Assembly (NCBI GenBank): GCA_023436615.1
Contig: JAEZIO010000060.1
Coordinates: 1-10,403 of the forward strand
Length of the DNA: 10,403 nucleotides
Source of the DNA: Pseudomonadota bacterium
Lineage (GTDB): Bacteria > Pseudomonadota > Alphaproteobacteria > Sphingomonadales > Sphingomonadaceae
Direction: 5' to 3'
The notes beneath the pieces are model-generated. The model worked only from the letters and a program-made list of their open reading frames with translations. It ran no database searches and was not told the origin of the DNA. The translations under genes were made by a program, and so were the position numbers. Of this stretch, positions 7,226-10,403 are shown piece after piece; positions within the stretch are counted from its first letter, which is position 1; every line of letters starts with the position of its first letter.

Positions 7226-7301
7226 TGGTGGGCGGTGACGGGCTCGAACCGCCGACCCTCTCGGTGTAAACGAGATGCTCTACCAACTGAGCTAACCGCC
7301 C
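7226..7301 (-). tRNA. tRNA-Val (anticodon TAC)
   Basis: On the minus strand a complete cloverleaf can be drawn. The 7-bp acceptor stem GGGCGGT/ACCGCCC pairs 7301-7295 with 7236-7230. The D arm contains GCTCAGTTGGTAGAGC. The anticodon stem is TCTCG/CGAGA with loop TTTACAC, giving anticodon TAC (plus-strand 7266-7268). The T arm is GGCGG-TTCGAGC-CCGTC with one G-U pair. The discriminator base is A, and the CCA end is encoded (7226-7228). It lies 46 bases after the stop of the small membrane peptide gene on the same strand. Confidence 0.97.
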
Positions 7302-7320
7302 CGGTCCCTGCTGCACTGGG

Positions 7321-7339
7321 GACGCGCGCGGGGCGCGTC
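7321..7339. other. GC-rich stem-loop between the membrane-peptide gene and tRNA-Val
   Basis: GACGCGC (7321-7327) and GCGCGTC (7333-7339) form a 7-bp stem with a 5-base loop. No T-run follows on either strand, so it is not a typical intrinsic terminator. On the minus strand TTGAC (7341-7337) overlaps the stem and could be the -35 box of a tRNA promoter, but the matching -10 region is poor. Confidence 0.35.
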
Positions 7340-7347
7340 AAGCACCG

Positions 7348-7452
7348 CTATAAGCGGATCCAACCGAGCAGGACCAACAGCACAAGCGTGATCACCGCGC
7401 TGATGAGCAGCGAGAAAGCGCACCCGAGGCGGTTCGAAAAGAAGAAGAACAT
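7348..7452 (-). CDS. Small single-span membrane peptide (34 aa)
   Basis: The protein begins MFFFFSNRLGCAFSLL and ends LLGWIRL. After a short Phe-rich N-terminus with one Arg, residues about 11-31 form an unbroken hydrophobic segment long enough to cross the inner membrane once. A terminal Arg suits a cytoplasmic or interfacial end. The start is supported by position, 23 bases after the regulator's stop on the same strand, and by a modest GGGACGG (7455-7461) just before the ATG. I believe similar MFFFFSNRLG peptides exist in other sphingomonads, but I recall this only loosely and cannot check it. The function is unknown. Co-expression with the upstream regulator is likely from the spacing. It could be a membrane partner of that regulator, or simply a conserved small protein. 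Confidence 0.6.
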   Translation of the reverse strand: MFFFFSNRLGCAFSLLISAVITLVLLVLLGWIRL

Positions 7453-7475
7453 GACCGTCCCAACGGGACGAAAGC

Positions 7476-8042
7476 TCAGAGGCTCCGGACGAGCTTGACG
7501 GCCATCGCAATCCACGGCGGGTTGGCCACGATCTGCTGCCGGCCGCCCGAATCGAGCGGCAGGACCTGCAGCTTCTCATCGTCGCGGTTGATCAGCCGTC
7601 CGAACAGGAATCGGCCGGCTGGCCGGGGTAACAGCACGTCGCGGTTGAGGGCGCGGCCGAATTCGTCCGGCTGCAGGGTCTCGCACCACAGCTCGTCGCC
7701 GGCACGATAATCCCCCATGCTGGCGCCGACGGTCACCGCGACTTCACCGGGCTTGGGCCGCGGTGGAAGGATGATCGCCGTGCGCCTCGGCGCTGCTGCT
7801 CCTGACGGTCCGATGACGGCCGCGACTGGGAGCTCGGCCTTCGCTTCGCCGCTTTCGACGAGATCGGAAGCTTCGACGCCCAGCGCGCTTGCGATCCGGT
7901 TGAGCCATACTAGCGAAACCGTCCGCGTCCCGGTTTCGAGCCGCCCGATCGTCTGCGGAGTGGTCGGCGGTTGGCACGCCTGCGCAACCTCGTCGAGAGT
8001 CAGTCCCCGGGCTCGGCGGACTTCGCGGATCCGGGTAATCAT
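7476..8042 (-). CDS. Cro/CI-type (XRE) transcriptional regulator with S24/LexA-like C-terminal domain
   Basis: This 188-aa protein has an N-terminal helix-turn-helix: residues 3-58 include RIREVRRARGLTLDEVA, then TTPQTIGRLETGTRTVS as the recognition region and WLNRIASALGV. A linker rich in Ala and Pro leads to a domain with VGASMGDYRAGDEL (105-118), resembling the S24 peptidase segment GDSMxPxxxxGD with its nucleophilic Ser (here S108). Where active LexA-type proteins have a Lys before Arg, this one reads FLFGRLI (145-151), so the catalytic Lys seems absent and self-cleavage unlikely. The start at 8042 has AGGAG (8051-8055) eight bases upstream; the frame extends further but without support. 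It is followed by the small membrane peptide gene and is divergent from the DUF6456-type gene. Palindromes in the shared promoter region suggest autoregulation. Target genes are unknown. Confidence 0.82.
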   Translation of the reverse strand: MITRIREVRRARGLTLDEVAQACQPPTTPQTIGRLETGTRTVSLVWLNRIASALGVEASDLVESGEAKAELPVAAVIGPSGAAAPRRTAIILPPRPKPGEVAVTVGASMGDYRAGDELWCETLQPDEFGRALNRDVLLPRPAGRFLFGRLINRDDEKLQVLPLDSGGRQQIVANPPWIAMAVKLVRSL

Positions 8043-8074
8043 AGTCTCGGCTCCTGAACCAATGTGGTTTGTCT

Positions 8075-8085
8075 CTGTCCTACAG
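8075..8085. promoter_or_regulatory. Palindrome CTGT-CCT-ACAG, copy 2, in the regulator promoter region
   Basis: This is identical to the 11-mer at 3332-3342. It lies 32 bases upstream of the regulator start and about 50 bases upstream of the divergent gene, a natural place for an autoregulatory operator of a Cro/CI-type protein. No clear promoter hexamers overlap it on either strand. Confidence 0.4.
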
Positions 8086-8087
8086 TT

Positions 8088-8102
8088 TTGCCGTTGTGGC
8101 AA
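8088..8102. promoter_or_regulatory. Second palindrome TTGCC-N5-GGCAA in the divergent promoter region
   Basis: This perfect 5-bp-armed inverted repeat lies three bases from the CTGTCCTACAG palindrome. On the minus strand it contains TTGCCA, a possible -35 box of the regulator gene. It may be a second operator or an accidental match. Confidence 0.3.
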
Positions 8103-8136
8103 GCGTCGTTCGACTCAGACGGTGAAGGGAGCAGCG

Positions 8137-8634
8137 GTGACGCGAGTTCAAAACGGCAGGATTCTGGTGGAGCGGGCGATTGGACGAGACGGGGAGACCA
8201 TCCGATCGGCGCGAAGGCGAGCGGTGCGATCGGTCACGGTCAACGCGGTGGAATCACCGCTCGGCTGGCTGTTCTCCCGCGGGATCGTGTCGCGACGGCA
8301 GTTCGACGCAGGGGAGCAGCTCCGTTCGGACTGGGAACGCGGCGGCTTCTCGTCGCGGGTTACGATGCAATGGGATGCCGCGCCGGTAGGTCGCCAGCGC
8401 GGCGGTGCTGCCGCTGGAGGCGATCCCGTGGCGGGACAGATCGACGCGCGGCGCCGGTTCGACGGCGCTGTCGAGGCGGCGGGACCGGGCCTCGCGGACA
8501 TCCTGTGGCGGATCGTGTGCTCGGGCGAAGGAATGCGGGAGGCGGAGACGGCGTTGGGATGGCCGGCGCGGGCAGGGAAGGTCGTGCTGTCGCTGGCGCT
8601 CGATCGCGTCGCCGACTTCTATCGGCTGCGTTAG
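8137..8634 (+). CDS. DUF6456-type protein, possible DNA-binding
   Basis: This 165-aa protein has a basic N-terminus (RSARRRAVRSVTVN, 23-36) and then ESPLGWLFSRG (39-49), FDAGEQLRSDWERGGF (56-71) with RVTMQWD, and a C-terminal block ILWRIVCSGEGMREAETALGWPARAGKVVLSLALDRVADFY. That order and wording (a Gly-Leu-like turn, ExxLGWP, then R/A-GK-VL-LALDRL) match what I know of the DUF6456 family, found widely in alphaproteobacteria. The last block looks like a helix-turn-helix of the sigma-region-4 kind, so DNA binding is plausible but unproven. The GTG start at 8137 is chosen because AAGGGAG (8125-8131) precedes it by five bases; an in-frame GTG at 8122 is the alternative. The frame stays open far upstream, but that part is antisense to the regulator. 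It is divergent from the regulator, sharing a 94-bp upstream region. Confidence 0.75.
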   Translation: MTRVQNGRILVERAIGRDGETIRSARRRAVRSVTVNAVESPLGWLFSRGIVSRRQFDAGEQLRSDWERGGFSSRVTMQWDAAPVGRQRGGAAAGGDPVAGQIDARRRFDGAVEAAGPGLADILWRIVCSGEGMREAETALGWPARAGKVVLSLALDRVADFYRLR

Positions 8635-8874
8635 CGGCGCTCGCCCTACGGACCCGACTTGCGGTCGGCTGAACCCAAGCCGCTGGTCCGGCCGCCGGGC
8701 TTCGCCTGCCGGTGCTTCGCGCTCCTTTCCTTGAGGGTGGGGTCGCGTAAATTGTCGCGGCCCTCATCCTTGCCGCTGTTGATGCGCATAAGATTTTCCC
8801 GTGTTACGCGTCCCGCAACGCGGCCGGGCCGGGCCCTGTCCGCAGGTCATCGCTCCAACGAAAGGGTTGCCCGC
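8635..8874. other. Intergenic region between the DUF6456-type gene and the glutathione S-transferase
   Basis: This 240-bp stretch holds no supported gene. A small hairpin CCGAC-TTGCG-GTCGG (8654-8668) follows the DUF6456-type stop but lacks a T-run. TTGATG and TGTTAC separated by 17 bases (about 8779-8807) could be a weak promoter for the transferase. I see nothing else convincing. Confidence 0.4.
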
Positions 8875-9525
8875 ATGATTCTCTACGGATCGTCACTGTC
8901 GCCATATGTGCGCAAGGTGATCGCTTACGCGACCGAGAAGGGCATCGAGCTTGACGTGCAGCCCGTCGGACCGGGCGATGCAAACCCCGATTTTCGCCGC
9001 GCGAGCCCGTTCGGGAAGATGCCCGCGCTTGCCGACGGCGACTTCTGCCTCGCCGATTCGAGCGCGATCATTCACTATCTCGAGGCCAAGCATCCGCACC
9101 CGCAGCTCATCCCGAGCGATCCGGAGCTGCGAGGCCGCTGCATCTGGTACGAGGAGTTCGCGGACACCATCCTTGCCGGCTGCGGAGCGAAGATGTTCTT
9201 CAACCGGGTGGTCGCGCCCGTATTCCTCAAGCGGCCCGGCGACCTTGCCGCCGCCGATGCCGCCGAGCGCGACGAGCTTCCCAAAGTGCTCGATTATGTC
9301 GAGAGCGTCGCGCCCGAGGGCGACGGCTATCTGGTAGGCGACGGCCTGACGCTTGCCGATCTCGCGGTTGCGGGTCCGTTCGCGAACCTGATGCACCTCA
9401 AGATCGGGCTGGACGAAGATCGCTGGCCGAAGACGCTGGCGTTCACCCGGCGGATCCTTGCCCGGCCGAGCTTCGCGCCGTTGGTCGAGCGGGAAAGCGC
9501 CTTGCTCCAGAAAGTCGCGGTGTGA
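8875..9525 (+). CDS. Glutathione S-transferase family protein
   Basis: This 216-aa cytosolic transferase should conjugate or otherwise use glutathione; the substrate cannot be told. The N-terminal thioredoxin-like domain starts MILYGSSLSPYVRKV with Ser/Pro/Tyr near the usual catalytic position (residues 7-11). It continues with FGKMPAL (46-52), where P50 is the family's cis-proline, and LADSSAIIHYLE (59-70), whose D/S pair binds the glutathione gamma-glutamyl group. The C-terminal all-helical domain contains LTLADLAVAGPF, the conserved N-capping and hydrophobic staple region. The length is typical. The ATG at 8875 matches the family N-terminus and has a modest AAAGGG (8861-8866) upstream; the longer in-frame extension is Arg-rich and unlike the family. 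It converges on the Gly-rich gene, with a shared hairpin between them. Confidence 0.92.
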   Translation: MILYGSSLSPYVRKVIAYATEKGIELDVQPVGPGDANPDFRRASPFGKMPALADGDFCLADSSAIIHYLEAKHPHPQLIPSDPELRGRCIWYEEFADTILAGCGAKMFFNRVVAPVFLKRPGDLAAADAAERDELPKVLDYVESVAPEGDGYLVGDGLTLADLAVAGPFANLMHLKIGLDEDRWPKTLAFTRRILARPSFAPLVERESALLQKVAV

Positions 9526-9527
9526 CG

Positions 9528-9565
9528 AAAAAGAAAGCGCCGCGCCCCCGGGGGAGCGCGGCGCT
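9528..9565 (-). terminator. Intrinsic terminator of the Gly-rich gene (between convergent genes)
   Basis: AGCGCCGCGC (9536-9545) and GCGCGGCGCT (9556-9565) form a perfect 10-bp stem around a C/G-rich loop that can pair further. On the minus strand the stem is followed by TTTCTTTTT, the normal intrinsic terminator layout. It starts 21 bases after the minus-strand stop. On the plus strand there is no T-run, so for the transferase it would be weaker. Confidence 0.85.
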
Positions 9566-9586
9566 GACTGTCGGCGCTGATGCGGC

Positions 9587-10141
9587 TTAGAAGGAGCCGC
9601 CGCCGCCGGAACTGCCGGAGCCGCCCGAGCCGCCGCCGCTAAAGCCGCCGCCGCTCGAGCCGGAACCCGACTCATCGTCTTCCTCGTCGATCGCGCCGCG
9701 GCCCTGCTCGGCGAAATCCTGCTCGGAGGAGCCTTGCTGGCCTTCCTGCAGATATTCGCTCGAATCGCTGCCCTCGGAGCCGACGAAGCCGCTGCTGCTT
9801 GCGCCGCCCTGTGAGCTGCCGCTGCTTTGCTCGGAGCCGAGGCTGCCGGACTGCTGGCCGGTCAGGTCGGCGACGCTGCTGTCACTCTGGCTGCTCTGGC
9901 CCGAGCCGCCCTGCGCGCCATATTCATTGGTGCCGCCCTGGCCCGCCATTCCGCCGGACCCGGTCGAGCTTCCGCCCATGCCGCCGCCCTGGTTCATCTG
10001 TTCCTGCTGGCCCTGCTGGCCCTGCTGGCCGAACTGGTTCTGAGACTGCTGCCCAGAGGGAGATTGGTTCTGCTGGCCGGTTTCCCGCTCGCGGTCCTGA
10101 TCCTCGAACTCGCGGCCGCGGTCGTTTTCATTCTCTGCCAT
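9587..10141 (-). CDS. Disordered Gly/Ser/Gln-rich acidic protein, function unknown
   Basis: This 184-aa protein is not recognised as a named family. By hand count it has 49 Gly, 38 Ser and 29 Gln (about 63 % together), and no Lys, Cys, His or Trp. The layout is a charged N-terminus (AENENDRGREFEDQDRERE, 2-20), a Gln/Gly-rich block (22-55) with GQQ repeats, a Gly/Ser/Gln middle, an acidic patch IDEEDDE (151-157) and a Gly/Ser tail ending GGGGSF. There is no signal peptide or membrane segment. The composition suggests an intrinsically disordered, very hydrophilic cytoplasmic protein of hydrophilin character. The start is set by GGAGGA (10149-10154), seven bases before the ATG. The frame could begin 18 bases earlier, but that would place this site inside the gene. 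A candidate EcfG-type promoter lies upstream, so a stress role is a reasonable inference. Confidence 0.75.
   Translation of the reverse strand: MAENENDRGREFEDQDRERETGQQNQSPSGQQSQNQFGQQGQQGQQEQMNQGGGMGGSSTGSGGMAGQGGTNEYGAQGGSGQSSQSDSSVADLTGQQSGSLGSEQSSGSSQGGASSSGFVGSEGSDSSEYLQEGQQGSSEQDFAEQGRGAIDEEDDESGSGSSGGGFSGGGSGGSGSSGGGGSF
10004..10030 (-). repeat. Three 9-bp tandem repeats encoding GQQ
   Basis: CTGCTGGCC occurs three times end to end on the plus strand (10004, 10013, 10022), encoding Gly-Gln-Gln repeats in the disordered protein. Units of nine bases keep the frame, so copy changes would alter protein length without disrupting it. Confidence 0.8.
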
Positions 10142-10186
10142 CTGCACGTCCTCCATCACTCGCCCCGCGAATTGCTCAAGGACAAG

Positions 10187-10212
10187 AACATGGACGGTGC
10201 GCGCGACGTTCC
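10187..10212 (-). promoter_or_regulatory. Candidate EcfG (general stress response sigma) promoter
   Basis: On the minus strand GGAAC (10212-10208) is followed after 17 bases by TGTT (10190-10187). The known alphaproteobacterial EcfG consensus is GGAAC, 16-17 bases, CGTT, so only the first base of the -10 element differs. Transcription would start about 40 bases before the ATG of the Gly-rich gene. Confidence 0.5.
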
Positions 10213-10278
10213 GCGCCCGTTACGGAGAATGCGACGAGCCGAGACCAGCAGGCAGAATTTGCGACGAACGGAATAGAA

Positions 10279-10309
10279 AGGGCCGTCGGTCGTAATGACC
10301 AACGGCCCT
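10279..10309 (-). terminator. Probable terminator of the right-edge gene
   Basis: AGGGCCGT (10279-10286) pairs with ACGGCCCT (10302-10309), and GGTC with GACC inside it, with one mismatch and a 5-base loop. On the minus strand the stem is followed by the T-rich TTCTATTCC. It lies 25 bases beyond the stop of the partial gene at the right edge and ahead of the promoter for the Gly-rich gene. Confidence 0.7.
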
Positions 10310-10334
10310 CCAAGTCTTTGAAAACGGAAAAAAG

Positions 10335-10403
10335 CTACTTCTCTTCCGCTTCGCCTTCCTGCGATGCTTCCGCCGGCTGCTCTTCACCGGCTGCGTCGGC
10401 CTC
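10335..10403 (-). CDS. C-terminal acidic tail of an unidentified protein, cut by window edge
   Basis: Only the last 22 residues are visible, reading EADAAGEEQPAEASQEGEAE and ending EK before a TAG stop. The Ala/Glu-rich acidic tail resembles the C-terminal extensions of several alphaproteobacterial ribosomal proteins, but the same kind of tail occurs on many other proteins, so no identity is given. The evidence for coding is the clean in-frame stop, the compositional bias and the hairpin terminator downstream. Confidence 0.6.
   Translation of the reverse strand, partial: EADAAGEEQPAEASQEGEAEEK

Noticed and set aside
7226..7301. tRNA-Val as an attachment site for an integrated element
   Set aside because: No integrase and no repeat of the tRNA 3' end were seen; both flanks look like ordinary chromosome.
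7717..8136. Upstream in-frame extension of the DUF6456-type gene
   Set aside because: It is antisense to the regulator. Family similarity begins only after the GTG at 8137, which has a ribosome binding site.
8331..8361. GGAAC inside the DUF6456-type gene as an EcfG promoter
   Set aside because: The spacing partner is CGGG rather than CGTT, it lies within coding sequence, and no gene starts downstream at a sensible distance.
1..10403. CRISPR array, insertion sequence, prophage or defence genes
   Set aside because: No regularly spaced direct repeats, transposase, integrase or known defence domain was found in any frame.

Overview
The base composition (GC-rich, mostly G/C third codon positions), the gene families and the short palindromic intergenic repeats suggest an alphaproteobacterium, most likely a sphingomonad (Sphingomonas or a relative). 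This placement is inferred from sequence character alone, with no database search.

Left part (1-7147): a branched-chain amino-acid catabolism locus. A thiolase of the acetyl-CoA acetyltransferase type leaves the window on the minus strand (1-398). Divergent from it runs a plus-strand series: isovaleryl-CoA dehydrogenase (ivd), methylcrotonoyl-CoA carboxylase beta (overlapping ivd by 4 nt), a 153-nt gap, methylcrotonoyl-CoA carboxylase alpha, an HSD17B10-like short-chain dehydrogenase, and a CysQ/inositol-phosphatase-family enzyme. ivd and the two carboxylase subunits convert isovaleryl-CoA to 3-methylglutaconyl-CoA (leucine branch). The dehydrogenase and thiolase fit the isoleucine branch (2-methyl-3-hydroxybutyryl-CoA to propionyl-CoA plus acetyl-CoA). 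The thiolase could also split the acetoacetate-derived product of leucine. No methylglutaconyl-CoA hydratase or HMG-CoA lyase is present here. Palindromic repeats lie in the thiolase/ivd divergent region and at the carboxylase alpha/dehydrogenase junction.

Middle part (7148-8634): on the minus strand, a Cro/CI-type regulator with an S24/LexA-like C-terminal domain, then a 34-aa single-span membrane peptide, then tRNA-Val(TAC). Divergent from the regulator is a DUF6456-type protein. The 94-bp divergent region holds two small palindromes. One of them, CTGTCCTACAG, recurs exactly in the gap between the two carboxylase genes.

Right part (8635-10403): a glutathione S-transferase on plus, converging through a strong hairpin terminator on a minus-strand gene for a disordered Gly/Ser/Gln-rich protein without Lys, Cys, His or Trp. 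A near match to the alphaproteobacterial EcfG (general stress response) promoter precedes that gene. At the right edge is the acidic C-terminal tail of an unidentified minus-strand gene and its probable terminator.

Most of the window is ordinary housekeeping and catabolic DNA. The least explained parts are the regulator/membrane-peptide unit with its recurring palindrome, and the disordered protein with a stress-type promoter.
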